This document shows, piece after piece, positions 15,542-22,832 of a stretch of 30,378 nucleotides of DNA. A program made the translations under genes and the position numbers. Each line of letters starts with the position of its first letter. The first letter of the stretch is position 1. Location: IMG/VR virus record IMGVR_UViG_3300042691_003169, positions 1 through 30,378 of that record. One strand, given 5' to 3'. Below the pieces are notes generated by a model that had not been told where the DNA came from, searched no databases, and saw only the letters and a list, made by a program, of their open reading frames with translations. This stretch comes from a virus.

Positions 15542-15799
15542 ATGCCCGGTCTTGGTCGGAAAGTCTTTTCGGCAGGTGAAGTTCTTACTGCCGTAAACGT
15601 TCAGGGCTACCTAATGGATCAAACCGTTATGGTCTTTGCTTCTTCGGCGGCTCGAAGCTCGGCTTTGGGGACTGCGGTTTCTGAAGGTATGATGAGTTAC
15701 CTAGCGGATACTAACGAAGTTACCGTTTACGACGGGACTGCTTGGCAGTCGGTCGGCGGCGGCGGCGGTCTTGAGCCTTTTCTACTAATGGGAGCATAA
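15542..15799 (+). CDS. Small tail-tip protein
   Basis: 85 aa with 'KVFSAGEVLTAVNVQGYLMDQTVMVF', then 'SALGTAVSEGMMSYLADTNEV-TVYDGTAWQSV', a motif common in small minor tail proteins of actinophages and in collar regions of tail fibres. It ends in a poly-glycine run (5 Gly) and a short hydrophobic end. Ribosome site AAGGAG lies 7 nt upstream. It is likely part of, or an adaptor to, the receptor-binding apparatus. Confidence 0.65.
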   Translation: MPGLGRKVFSAGEVLTAVNVQGYLMDQTVMVFASSAARSSALGTAVSEGMMSYLADTNEVTVYDGTAWQSVGGGGGLEPFLLMGA

Positions 15800-15803
15800 A
15801 TAA

Positions 15804-16136
15804 ATGGCAACTACTTCATATAAAGTTCTAGCGCAAGCCGCCCCAAGTGCGACTTCCAATACTGATATTTATACCGTCGGCGCAGGTAAGCAGACCGTAG
15901 TATCGACAATGATTATCTGTAATCGTGCCGCTACTGCCGCGACCTACCGAATCGCTATAAGGACAGACGGGGCAGTTCTAGCAAACACCCACTATATCGC
16001 TTATGACGTTCCTATCGCGGCGAACGATTCAACGACTCTAACTCTTGGTTTGACTATTGACGCTTCGGACGTTGTAACTGTCTACGCTTCGACCGCTAAC
16101 TTCACCTTCTCGATCTTCGGGGCAGAAATCGTCTAA
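15804..16136 (+). CDS. Small beta-sandwich tail protein
   Basis: 110 aa, all-beta, with 'SNTDIYTVGAGKQTVVSTMIICNR', 'TYRIAIRTDGAVLANTHYI' and 'DVVTVYASTANFTFSIFGAEIV'. This strand pattern is common in phage virion proteins placed near tail fibres. There is no clear Shine-Dalgarno; the short gap (4 nt) suggests reinitiation after the upstream stop. Coupled to the propeller gene by TAATG. Exact role unknown. Confidence 0.6.
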   Translation: MATTSYKVLAQAAPSATSNTDIYTVGAGKQTVVSTMIICNRAATAATYRIAIRTDGAVLANTHYIAYDVPIAANDSTTLTLGLTIDASDVVTVYASTANFTFSIFGAEIV

Positions 16137-17092
16137 TGGCAATAACAAAGCTCTCTACGGACGGGATAACTAATTCTGCCCGGTTTGTAAATATGCGGGC
16201 GGGTTATTCTGGCACTTCTAGAATAGTTGTTTGGGGAACTGCGGCTCGACTTTACTCTAATGACGGTGCGACTTGGACTCCTACTACGCAATCGACGCTT
16301 TCTAGCACTACGACTGCGGCGAATTACCCGATAACTAAAGGCGGCAGAATCTTTGCCCTTCAGGGTCAGGCTTGGAATTGGTCTTACGACGGGATCACTT
16401 GGTATTTCACTAACGGAGTCGCGGGCGACGCTAACGCAACGGTAAACTTCTGGGGCGAAATGGCTACTGGAGAAGTCGCTTGGAACTCTTGGTATGGCTA
16501 CACTCGAAGCCACTTAATGCGAGAATATTCTGGCTACTCTGGGTCGATCGGTTCTTACGGAACGCCTTGGGATATAAACGTCAATGGAATAGCAAACAAT
16601 GGGGTTGTCGGGGCTTCGTCTATCTGGGTTGTCGCCTTTGGTTCAACTAGCTCAGTTTATTCACTTAACGACGGAGTTACTTGGACTACGTTTAGTCCGG
16701 GGGCTGTTTTGCTTTCCCTTCGGTATGGTGGCGACAAGTTTCTTGCTACTACTAATAGCGGGACAACTTATTACACTTCGACTAACGGAACTACTTGGAC
16801 TTCAAGAAGTTTTCCAACAACACCGCAGAACAGAACTGCGGTCAGGTATACGGGCGGTCAATGGTTTTTAGGTGGTCCTTCTGGCGCACTTTTTACTTCT
16901 CCAGACGGTATTACTTGGACTTCAAGAACTTCGGGTGCTGGCGCAAACACTATAAACGGTTTTGGCTTTGCTAATAACTTGTATGTCGCCGTAGGTAACG
17001 GCGGTTATGTGGCTACTTCTCCAGACGGCGTTACTTGGACTGCTCGATCTTCAGGAGTAACAAGCGATCTTTATGTAGTAGGTGGAATCTAA
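16136..17092 (+). CDS. Beta-propeller tail protein, likely receptor binding
   Basis: 318 aa with six copies of an Asp-box/BNR-like motif S-x-D/N-G-x-T-W at residues 41-47, 83-89, 177-183, 215-221, 255-261 and 295-301. Spacing is about 40 residues, with one double-length gap (83 to 177) that may hide a degenerate blade, so a 6-7 blade propeller is expected. At the DNA level the last blades share near-identical stretches (16911-16925 and 17031-17042), a sign of repeat expansion. Propellers of this kind bind sugars or host surface ligands. Base composition is somewhat more AT-rich than its neighbours, which fits a fast-evolving receptor-binding gene. Confidence 0.75.
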   Translation: MAITKLSTDGITNSARFVNMRAGYSGTSRIVVWGTAARLYSNDGATWTPTTQSTLSSTTTAANYPITKGGRIFALQGQAWNWSYDGITWYFTNGVAGDANATVNFWGEMATGEVAWNSWYGYTRSHLMREYSGYSGSIGSYGTPWDINVNGIANNGVVGASSIWVVAFGSTSSVYSLNDGVTWTTFSPGAVLLSLRYGGDKFLATTNSGTTYYTSTNGTTWTSRSFPTTPQNRTAVRYTGGQWFLGGPSGALFTSPDGITWTSRTSGAGANTINGFGFANNLYVAVGNGGYVATSPDGVTWTARSSGVTSDLYVVGGI

Positions 17093-17367
17093 TGAGTAAT
17101 TTCTATTTTGAAATCGAAGAAAATGGTTCGGTTGTAATTTTCGACGGCGTAAACCCCGAACCGTTTGTTAGGCAACCTTGCTGGCCAAACGGAACGGAGT
17201 GGTCTGGGGACGAAGCTAGCAAATGGGCAGAGCAGGTTATTCTTTCTATCGAAGATACGACTGCCGCTTTTGCTGGAAATAGCCCAGAAGAGCCGACTAT
17301 CGAACGCCCGGTAATAGTCGAAGAAATCGTCGAACCCGAAGTCGAATCCGAAGCTCTACCCGAATAA
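17092..17367 (+). CDS. Small acidic tail-associated protein
   Basis: 91 aa from ATG 17092, overlapping the propeller stop. The first 55 residues are folded-looking ('NFYFEIEENGSVVIFDG', 'PFVRQPCWPNGTEWSGDEASKWAEQVI'). The C-terminal third is a Glu/Pro/Val-rich low-complexity tail. Small proteins of this pattern follow tail-fibre genes in many phages and may assist fibre assembly; this is inferred from position. Confidence 0.65.
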   Translation: MSNFYFEIEENGSVVIFDGVNPEPFVRQPCWPNGTEWSGDEASKWAEQVILSIEDTTAAFAGNSPEEPTIERPVIVEEIVEPEVESEALPE

Positions 17368-17407
17368 AACTTGAAACCCTACGCCCGATACAAGAAAGAA
17401 TCGACGC

Positions 17408-17623
17408 GTGGAAGATAAAGTCCCAACGTGGGCGCAAGAACTCATAAGAGAAGTAACTATCCTAAATGAGCGTTTGCCGAATCACATTACTTGGACTGAG
17501 CGCAACGTTCTCGATCACGAAAAGCGAATCAGACTTTTAGAGCAGTTCCGCTGGGCAGTTCTAGGTATCGCTTCACTATCGGGGCTTCTCGGTATCGTTC
17601 TCGCTAAATTGTTAGGAATATAA
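17408..17623 (+). CDS. XhlA-like lysis protein
   Basis: 71 aa from GTG 17408. It has an amphipathic, charged N-terminal helix region ('REVTILNERLPNHI...VLDHEKRIRLLEQF') and one C-terminal membrane span ('AVLGIASLSGLLGIVLAKLLGI'), the arrangement of hemolysin XhlA-type proteins that accompany holins. It lies 1 nt before the endolysin gene. The gap from 17368 to 17407 holds nothing clear. Confidence 0.65.
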   Translation: MEDKVPTWAQELIREVTILNERLPNHITWTERNVLDHEKRIRLLEQFRWAVLGIASLSGLLGIVLAKLLGI

Positions 17624-17624
17624 A

Positions 17625-18131
17625 ATGTGGCAGTTGCCTTTCCCCGTAGTTTTCGACGAGTTCGGTTCTCTAAGCCCGGAACGTAAACGCCTAACAGGTA
17701 AACCGCATAGGGGTTGCGACTACAACGGGTTAGACCCGAAGAGTAAGAAGAAGATCTACAAGTTCGGTAAAGGGACACCGCTTCCAGCGGTAAACGACGG
17801 AGTTATCTCGGCGAACTATTGGTCGGAGATTCTTGGTTGGGTCGTTGAGCTGAAGGTTTCTAAATGCCCGTGGGGTAAAGAGCAGAAACCCGCAGACCTT
17901 TTCTTTATGTATTGCCACCTAAACGAGCAGTCGCCGCTGAAGGTCGGTAGCAAAGTGAAGTCTGGTGAGTCGGTTGGCGGTGCGGGAACTACCGGGTCGG
18001 CTTCGAGCGGCGTTCACCTACACTTTACGCTCTCAAACACTTCGAAGGGCGGGGCGTTAGGCAAAGTCTGGGACGCTCACAAATACCTAACCCGCCGCGT
18101 AGCAGAACAGGAAGCGAAACTAAATGGATAG
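17625..18131 (+). CDS. Endolysin, M23 zinc peptidase
   Basis: 168 aa. The LytM/M23 catalytic motifs are present: H28-x3-D32 ('HRGCD'), H98 ('YCHLN') and H131-L-H133 ('VHLHFT'). The whole protein is catalytic domain, with no separate wall-binding module, no signal peptide and no membrane segment, so it needs the holin for release. M23 enzymes cut peptide cross-bridges of peptidoglycan. It overlaps the downstream holin-like gene by 8 nt and follows an XhlA-like gene, which confirms a lysis cassette. Confidence 0.85.
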   Translation: MWQLPFPVVFDEFGSLSPERKRLTGKPHRGCDYNGLDPKSKKKIYKFGKGTPLPAVNDGVISANYWSEILGWVVELKVSKCPWGKEQKPADLFFMYCHLNEQSPLKVGSKVKSGESVGGAGTTGSASSGVHLHFTLSNTSKGGALGKVWDAHKYLTRRVAEQEAKLNG

Positions 18132-18465
18132 CAGTAAGAAGATTCTCAAGTCGATCGGTATTCGAATCGTCGGTATCTTTATGGCTTTCTTCCTAACGGG
18201 TGCGGGTATCTCTGCCCCTACGCCCGTCGGTTGGTTCTGGGGCGGTATGATCGCGGTCGGAACGGTTCTAGGAACTATCGTTACCGTTCTCGGAGTAATT
18301 CTTATCTGGAAAGCTCATTGGACGCTTGCCGATATCGAAAAGACTTTCCGGGCGGTCGTTGCTCAACAGGCAGAAGATAATGAGCAGATAAAGGACGCTT
18401 TAGAGATTGCCGAAATGGAAGAGTTCGACTGGGCTGATTATGGCGATTTGGACGAAGAAGAGTAG
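18124..18465 (+). CDS. Holin-like membrane protein
   Basis: 113 aa with a basic N-terminus ('SSKKILKSIGIR'), two membrane spans (about 14-32 and 37-61) and a strongly acidic cytoplasmic tail ending EEFDWADYGDLDEEE. The topology and place next to the M23 endolysin fit a holin. It is the last rightward gene before the convergent whiB; no clear terminator is visible in the 13-nt gap. Confidence 0.65.
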   Translation: MDSSKKILKSIGIRIVGIFMAFFLTGAGISAPTPVGWFWGGMIAVGTVLGTIVTVLGVILIWKAHWTLADIEKTFRAVVAQQAEDNEQIKDALEIAEMEEFDWADYGDLDEEE

Positions 18466-18478
18466 TTTGCTTCGTTGG

Positions 18479-18787
18479 CTAATTGTCCGACTCTTGACCC
18501 TTCAAGCGAGATTCCTTCTTCGCAAGCCTAAGTAGCTCACGCTCGGTCGCGGTCGTCCCGCCCCAGACGCTTTCGGCTTCGTGAGCGGATAGGGCATAAT
18601 CTAGGCACTTCTGAATAACCGGGCAGGTTTGGCAGACTTCTTTCGCTTCTTTCTCGGCGGATCGTATAAGAGCGGGGTCGCCTTCGGGGTAGTAAAGCAG
18701 GTATCTTTCGACGCAGGGCGGCTCTTCGTCTAGGTTACGAATAGATAACATTAGCTCGGAATAGAGTTTGCTTTGTCGGTGGCTCAT
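18479..18787 (-). CDS. WhiB-family transcription regulator
   Basis: 102 aa with the four iron-sulfur cysteines C25, C52, C55 and C61 (C-x26-C-x2-C-x5-C), then the WhiB turn 'VWGGTT' (74-79) and a basic C-terminus ('ELLRLAKKESRLKG'). WhiB proteins occur only in actinobacteria and their phages and bind the primary sigma factor to alter promoter choice. This is the only minus-strand gene in the window. It is convergent with the lysis genes and divergent from the recombination operon across 47 bp, a natural place for a switch. Confidence 0.95.
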   Translation of the reverse strand: MSHRQSKLYSELMLSIRNLDEEPPCVERYLLYYPEGDPALIRSAEKEAKEVCQTCPVIQKCLDYALSAHEAESVWGGTTATERELLRLAKKESRLKGQESDN

Positions 18788-18834
18788 AGTAGTTTTTACC
18801 CTAGCGGATAAAACCCCCGCTGAAAGGGCTACTA
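18788..18834. promoter_or_regulatory. Divergent whiB/exonuclease control region
   Basis: 47 bp separate the two divergent starts. On the minus strand GCTAGGGT (complement of 18798-18805) lies 10 nt before the whiB ATG and repeats the core seen before the genes at 55 and 23249. On the plus strand GAAAGGG is the ribosome site for the exonuclease gene. Complete -35/-10 pairs are not obvious, so promoters may extend into the whiB coding region. Confidence 0.45.
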
Positions 18835-19734
18835 ATGAAATTACTTACAGACCACGCCCAGATTACCGAAGCTTCTTCTTTAGGAGTTTTCGAGTCTGGT
18901 TCTAAAGAGTGGCACGACCTACGCGACGAACCCGGAGTTATTACGGGTTCTATGATCGGCTCGATTATCGGCGTAAACCCGTGGGAGTCGGCGGTTACCC
19001 GATACTACAAAGCGATCGGTGCTATACCGAACGAGATTCCAGTTTCGCAAGCTATGGAACTTGGAACGCACTTTGAGCCGTCGATTCTTGACTTCTTCGT
19101 AAAGAGCAAACCTAAGTGGCAGTTCTTTACTACGGGAACTTGGGCAAGCGTTTACGAGTCTTGGGCTAGAGCAAACCCGGACGCTCTCTTCATTGACGAG
19201 AACGGCGAACTCGGTTTAGTCGAAGTAAAGTTCTCAGGTCGCTACTGGGGCGGGGAAGTCCCTGCTCAGTATCGGGCGCAAATTATGTGGTATCTGGGAG
19301 TCTTAGGACTAAAGAAAGCGGTGCTAGTCGGTCTTATCGACTCACGTTTCGAAACTTGGGAGATCGACTTCGACCCGTTCGAGTTCGAGTCTATGCTTCA
19401 AGCCGCCAGAGAGTTCCGCAAAGCGTTAGACCTTCAAGTTCCGCCAGACTGGGACGGCGCAGAAAACACTTACGAAACCGCTAAAGCTCTTCACCCCGAA
19501 ATTGAAGATCGGGAAGAAGAGATTAGCCAGCAACTCGGTATCGACCTTCAGAACACCGCAAACGATATCGACGCTCTAACTACGAAACTTAACGAACTGA
19601 AGTCGAGAACGCTCGACCAAATGGGTTCGGCTAAGACCGCCTTTATCGAAGTCGGTTCAGACCGCTTCGTTGTGGCGACCCGGAGTTCTCGCAACGGCGG
19701 GACACCGTATCTAACAGTAAAGAAAGGGAAGTAA
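18835..19734 (+). CDS. YqaJ-type exonuclease (lambda Exo/RecB-like nuclease)
   Basis: 299 aa. It shows the YqaJ viral recombinase pattern: 'GSKEWHDLRDEPGVITGSMIGSIIG' region, 'ELGTHFEP' (E81), D116 in 'NPDALF', 'LVEVKF' (E130, K132) and 'PAQYRAQIMWYL' with the conserved glutamines. This is a PD-(D/E)xK nuclease that resects double-stranded ends to give single strands for the ERF annealing protein encoded 570 bp downstream. The C-terminal ~90 residues are coiled-coil-like. It is the first gene of the recombination/replication operon. Confidence 0.9.
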   Translation: MKLLTDHAQITEASSLGVFESGSKEWHDLRDEPGVITGSMIGSIIGVNPWESAVTRYYKAIGAIPNEIPVSQAMELGTHFEPSILDFFVKSKPKWQFFTTGTWASVYESWARANPDALFIDENGELGLVEVKFSGRYWGGEVPAQYRAQIMWYLGVLGLKKAVLVGLIDSRFETWEIDFDPFEFESMLQAAREFRKALDLQVPPDWDGAENTYETAKALHPEIEDREEEISQQLGIDLQNTANDIDALTTKLNELKSRTLDQMGSAKTAFIEVGSDRFVVATRSSRNGGTPYLTVKKGK

Positions 19735-19735
19735 C

Positions 19736-19933
19736 TTGGAAACCTACGTCGCAATACTTGGAGTCGCTCAGATAATCACCGCTGGGCTTCTAATCTTTGT
19801 AGTAATCAAGCTCGGTAAGCACGATCGGGCAATTCTTTCGCTATTCAACACCGATAAGAGTCTGCTTTCGCTTGCTAAGAAGAGCAACGAAATCTTCCAA
19901 CTGCTCGGCAAGTTCGTAACGAAGGGGAAGTAA
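19736..19933 (+). CDS. Small membrane protein
   Basis: 65 aa from a TTG start 1 nt after the exonuclease stop. It has one N-terminal membrane span ('YVAILGVAQIITAGLLIFVVI') followed by a basic amphipathic cytoplasmic segment ('KLGKHDRAILSL...LLSLAKKSNEIFQLLGK'). Its TAA overlaps the next ATG. Function unknown. Confidence 0.7.
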   Translation: METYVAILGVAQIITAGLLIFVVIKLGKHDRAILSLFNTDKSLLSLAKKSNEIFQLLGKFVTKGK

Positions 19934-20103
19934 TGGAGATCGGGGACACTATCAAGGCGGGCGGGGTCGAAGGCGTAATCGTCGAGATTCACGCTACGGA
20001 CTCGGAGAAGCAGGTCAAGGTTCGCACGAACGAAGGGTCGCTTGCGATTATCACCTACTACGCCGCTAAGAGTAACGGGCTAGACGAAATGAAGCTCGGC
20101 TAA
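19933..20103 (+). CDS. Small SH3/KOW-like protein, 56 aa
   Basis: ATG and TAA both overlap the neighbouring genes by one base (TAATG on each side), which strongly supports translation. The strand pattern 'IGDTIKAGGVEGVIVEIHA...KQVKVRTNEGSLAII' resembles small SH3-like barrels. The following gene has a similar pattern. Function unknown. Confidence 0.7.
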   Translation: MEIGDTIKAGGVEGVIVEIHATDSEKQVKVRTNEGSLAIITYYAAKSNGLDEMKLG

Positions 20104-20306
20104 TGGTCAAGCTAGGCAAGCAGGTCTTTATCGCTATCAAGAGCGATCGGTATGCCGAAACCTTTATCTTCGGTAGTGTAGTCGCTATCGGAACGGTAAA
20201 GGACAACCCGGACGCTTTCTGGGTAGAGATCGAAGGGTTATCTTCTCGGTTCTACTCGGATAGAGTTCGTATTACAGAATCAAAACAAACTAAGAAGGGG
20301 AAATAA
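20103..20306 (+). CDS. Small SH3-like basic protein
   Basis: 67 aa, beta-rich ('GKQVFIAIKSDRYAETFIFGSVVAIGTVKDN', 'AFWVEIEGLSSRFYSDRVRIT') with a lysine-rich end. It is similar in strand order to the preceding 56-aa protein, so the two may be tandem relatives. It ends immediately before the ERF gene. Could be a nucleic acid-binding accessory of the recombination module; this is inference from charge and context. Confidence 0.7.
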   Translation: MVKLGKQVFIAIKSDRYAETFIFGSVVAIGTVKDNPDAFWVEIEGLSSRFYSDRVRITESKQTKKGK

Positions 20307-20888
20307 ATGGCAACCGCCGCAGAAGTAGTGCTAAGCGTTATGAACGACGTTCAAGGGCTAGCAAAGAAAGACAAGAATCAAGCTCAGGGTTTCAGTTTTC
20401 GTGGTATTGACTCGGTTATGAACGCCGTTGGTCCAGCGTTGCGAAAAGCGGGCGGGTTCGTAGTCCCGGCAGTTCAGTCGGTTAGGCACGAAACGCTTAC
20501 TACGGCTAAGGGGTCGCAAATGAACGCCGCTTACGTCGAAGTTCTTTTCTCGGTTTACGGTGGGGATAACGGCGAACCTATTTCGGGTATCGTCGCCGCC
20601 GAAGCCTTCGATTCGGGCGATAAGGCAACCGCTAAAGCTATGAGCGTCGCTATGAGAACGTTCCTGCTCCAGTTGCTTTGCCTACCGACCGACGAACCCG
20701 ACCCAGACTCTTTCAGTTACGAAGCAGGGAAACCTGCTAGGGACTGGGTAGCGGAAGCGGACGCTCTCGCACTCTCTTACGATCTCGACGGGTTGCGTAA
20801 ACTTTATGTAGCCGCCCAAGCCGCTAAAGCAAACTCGGCGGTTCTAGAGAAAGTAAAAGCCTATGGAAATGACCTTAACCGACCATAG
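20307..20888 (+). CDS. ERF-family single-strand annealing protein
   Basis: 193 aa matching the ERF superfamily: 'VLSVMNDVQGLAKKDKNQAQGFSFRGIDSVMNAVGPALRKAG' region, 'SGIVAAEAFDSGDKATAKAMSVAMRTFLLQLLCLPT' (the usual 'GEA.D.GDKA..KA.T.A.K..L...F.IPT' stretch) and the helical C-terminus. It pairs with the upstream YqaJ exonuclease as a two-part recombination system. A ribosome site, AAGGGGAAAT, lies just upstream, overlapping the end of the previous gene. Confidence 0.9.
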   Translation: MATAAEVVLSVMNDVQGLAKKDKNQAQGFSFRGIDSVMNAVGPALRKAGGFVVPAVQSVRHETLTTAKGSQMNAAYVEVLFSVYGGDNGEPISGIVAAEAFDSGDKATAKAMSVAMRTFLLQLLCLPTDEPDPDSFSYEAGKPARDWVAEADALALSYDLDGLRKLYVAAQAAKANSAVLEKVKAYGNDLNRP

Positions 20889-21063
20889 AATATTGCTCGC
20901 GTCGCTGATCGAGATAAAAGAGCTTCACTCGGAACTTTACGAAACTCGTAACCCGAACGCCGCCGAAGCCCTGCGGTTCTCGATCTTCGACCGGGCAGAA
21001 AGACTGACTAATGGAAACTACGCCGACCCAGATAATCGCGGAACTTTACCGCATACAAACTGA
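20863..21063 (+). CDS. Hypothetical protein overlapping both neighbours
   Basis: 66 aa; alternative in-frame ATG at 20869. It overlaps the ERF gene by 26 nt and the coiled-coil gene by 53 nt, longer than the usual overlaps here. It is helical ('LASLIEIKELHSELYET', 'AAEALRFSIFDRAERL') with a polar tail. Because removing it would leave a 122-nt gap in an otherwise gapless operon, it is probably real, but the tail read in the overlap may be irrelevant to function. Confidence 0.5.
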   Translation: MEMTLTDHRILLASLIEIKELHSELYETRNPNAAEALRFSIFDRAERLTNGNYADPDNRGTLPHTN

Positions 21064-21349
21064 AGCCGCTAAGGGCGTAAACGCTCTTTACGACGCTGAG
21101 TGTAAGTTAGCCGACTCGGAGAACTACTACGATAGGACGCTTCAGTTGGCGTTTATGGACGCTCAGGGGACGGTGGCGGATAGAACCGCTATTAGTCGCC
21201 TAAAGGCTTCAGAAGCCCGCCTAGCGGCAGATTTAGCAAAAGCCGAATACAACCGAATCAAGCTCAAACTAAAGCAGTTAGAATTAGCGCAAATGTCTAC
21301 CCAGACAATAGCCCGCCAACTTGAAACCGAACTGAAGGTCTTACGCTAA
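21011..21349 (+). CDS. Coiled-coil protein
   Basis: 112 aa, almost entirely helical, with heptad-like stretches at about 65-110 ('LKASEARLAADLAKAEYNRIKLKLKQLELAQ'). No cysteines beyond one, no membrane segment. It sits inside the recombination operon and its TAA overlaps the ATG of the metallopeptidase. A structural or adaptor role in DNA metabolism is possible; no specific family recognised. Confidence 0.7.
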   Translation: METTPTQIIAELYRIQTEAAKGVNALYDAECKLADSENYYDRTLQLAFMDAQGTVADRTAISRLKASEARLAADLAKAEYNRIKLKLKQLELAQMSTQTIARQLETELKVLR

Positions 21350-21687
21350 TGAAACTACCGAAGTCGGTGAAGATCGGAACTCAAGTTTGGGAGATTACCG
21401 AGCAGAAGCGCAAGCACTCGGTTACTAACGACCACTTCGGGTTCACTAGCCCAACGAATAATACAATCGTTCTCGACTCTGAGCAGGTTTCGTCTATGAA
21501 GCGGGTTACGCTCTTCCACGAGCTTCTTCACGCTATAAAGATTACGTTCGGCGGGTCTTTTCAACCGGGCAAAGGAACTTCGTTCGAAGAGTTAGAGCAT
21601 TACTTCATTGGGCTTTACGAAGAACCCGTCGTCCTAATGTTTAGGGATAACCCCGAACTTGTAGAGTTCTTGCTCGCTAATGACTAG
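21349..21687 (+). CDS. HExxH zinc metallopeptidase-like protein
   Basis: 112 aa with a gluzincin-type motif 'FHELLHA' (H57-E58-x2-H61), and acidic candidates for the third ligand at about 80-84. Proteins of this size and motif occur in the early regions of many phages and resemble the ImmA/IrrE or SprT-like fold, but no fold-specific second motif is clear. It overlaps the HNH-like gene downstream by 8 nt. Substrate unknown. Confidence 0.75.
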   Translation: MKLPKSVKIGTQVWEITEQKRKHSVTNDHFGFTSPTNNTIVLDSEQVSSMKRVTLFHELLHAIKITFGGSFQPGKGTSFEELEHYFIGLYEEPVVLMFRDNPELVEFLLAND

Positions 21688-22018
21688 GAAGCAGTTTCAG
21701 CGGTATCTTGACCGCGACGGTGGGTGCGTTCATTGCGGCGATACAGAAACCGCAGTCCCGAATCATAGGGCTAATCGGGGTATGGGCGGAAGTAAAGAGC
21801 GGGACGTTCCTTCGAACGTTGTCGTTCTTTGTGCGAACTTGAACGGGCTTATCGAGTCCGATCAGGTCTGGGCGGACGTAGCTCTCTCGAATGGTTGGAA
21901 GTTGCGGTCTGGGCAGAACCCGGTCGAGAGTCCTTATTACGATCTTCGGGTCGGTCGCTGGTATTACGTCGATAATCTTTTCAACCGTATTGCTGGCATT
22001 AGAAGTATTTTGGTATAG
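21680..22018 (+). CDS. HNH-like nuclease
   Basis: 112 aa. Residues ~15-60 show a zinc/HNH arrangement: 'CVHCG' then 'VPNHRANRGMGG' (the H of HNH) and 'PSNVVVLCANLNGLIES' (the N-containing helix). The rest is an accessory domain. Stand-alone HNH proteins of this type are common in phage early regions and may be homing or recombination nucleases. The gene's stop region (TATAGAG at 22014-22020) also looks like a -10 box for the next gene. Confidence 0.75.
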   Translation: MTRKQFQRYLDRDGGCVHCGDTETAVPNHRANRGMGGSKERDVPSNVVVLCANLNGLIESDQVWADVALSNGWKLRSGQNPVESPYYDLRVGRWYYVDNLFNRIAGIRSILV

Positions 22019-22044
22019 AGTAAGCAAAGTCGAAAGGGGACTAA
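21990..22044 (+). promoter_or_regulatory. Candidate promoter and ribosome site for the methyltransferase
   Basis: TTGCTG (21990-21995) and TATAGA (22014-22019) are 18 bp apart. GAAAGGGG (22032-22039) is a good Shine-Dalgarno 5 nt before the ATG at 22045. The same GAAAGGG phrase precedes the genes at 18835, 23555 and 29392. Confidence 0.4.
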
Positions 22045-22818
22045 ATGCTAAATACGATACAGAACGAAAACTGCCTAGAAACTCTTGGGCGAATTAGCGA
22101 CGAAACTATCGACCTAGTTCTTACGTCGCCGCCCTACGACAACCTACGAACTTACAACGGCTATTCTTTTGACTTTGAGAACGTAGCAAAAGAGTTAGTC
22201 CGAGCTTTGAAGCAGGGGGGGGTAATTGTGTGGGTAGTTGGCGACGCAGTTCTAAAAGGGTCTGAGAGCGGATCTAGTTTTAGACAAGCCCTGCGATTTA
22301 TCGAGCTTGGTCTGAATCTTCACGACACTATGATTTTCGAAAAGAATAGCCCGGCTTACCCAGCAAAAGCCGACGGTAATCGCTATACCCAGATTTTCGA
22401 ATATATGTTCATTCTCAGTAAAGGTAAGCCCAAGACCGCGAACCTTATTTGCGACAAGCCGAATAAGTGGGCGGGGTTCAAAGACTATTCGGGCAAACTG
22501 AAGAACCCAGTCCCAGACTTCTCGCCAAGAAACAATATTTGGCGGTTCGTAACTTCTATGAACGGAGTAAAGCACCCCGCACCCTTTCCCGAAGCTCTAG
22601 CCGCAGACCATATTGCTACTTGGTCTAACGAAGGCGAATTAGTTTACGACCCTTTTATGGGTTCCGGGACGACCGCTAAAATGTCGATTCTGAGCGGACG
22701 TAATTTTATTGGTTCGGAAATTAGTAGCGAATATGTTGCTTTAGCAAATGCTAGGCTGACCGCTACTCAGGCAGAGCTAGCTTTACGATTCCTAATCGAC
22801 GATAAGAACTTCGTCTAG
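22045..22818 (+). CDS. DNA methyltransferase, beta class (N6-adenine or N4-cytosine), copy 1
   Basis: 257 aa. Catalytic motif IV 'TSPPYD' (27-32) precedes the AdoMet-binding motif I 'DPFMGSGTT' (202-210), the order of beta-class N6_N4 methyltransferases. Residues ~130-165 are the variable, probable target-recognition section. The closest relative in this window is the enzyme at 26794, with long shared stretches such as 'GSESG-SFRQAL' and 'NLHDTMI-EK'. No restriction endonuclease gene is adjacent, so it is likely an orphan protecting phage DNA or mimicking a host mark. Target base and site cannot be read from the sequence. Confidence 0.9.
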   Translation: MLNTIQNENCLETLGRISDETIDLVLTSPPYDNLRTYNGYSFDFENVAKELVRALKQGGVIVWVVGDAVLKGSESGSSFRQALRFIELGLNLHDTMIFEKNSPAYPAKADGNRYTQIFEYMFILSKGKPKTANLICDKPNKWAGFKDYSGKLKNPVPDFSPRNNIWRFVTSMNGVKHPAPFPEALAADHIATWSNEGELVYDPFMGSGTTAKMSILSGRNFIGSEISSEYVALANARLTATQAELALRFLIDDKNFV

Positions 22819-22832
22819 AAAGAAGAATTACC

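Noticed and set aside
16133-16513. Minus-strand frame opposite the propeller gene
   Set aside because: Ser/Arg-rich composition is what the complement of this repeat-rich gene gives; no start signal or neighbours on that strand.
17371-17418. 15-codon frame (TTG start) between tail and lysis genes
   Set aside because: Too short, no ribosome site, and it runs into the XhlA-like gene; nothing supports translation.
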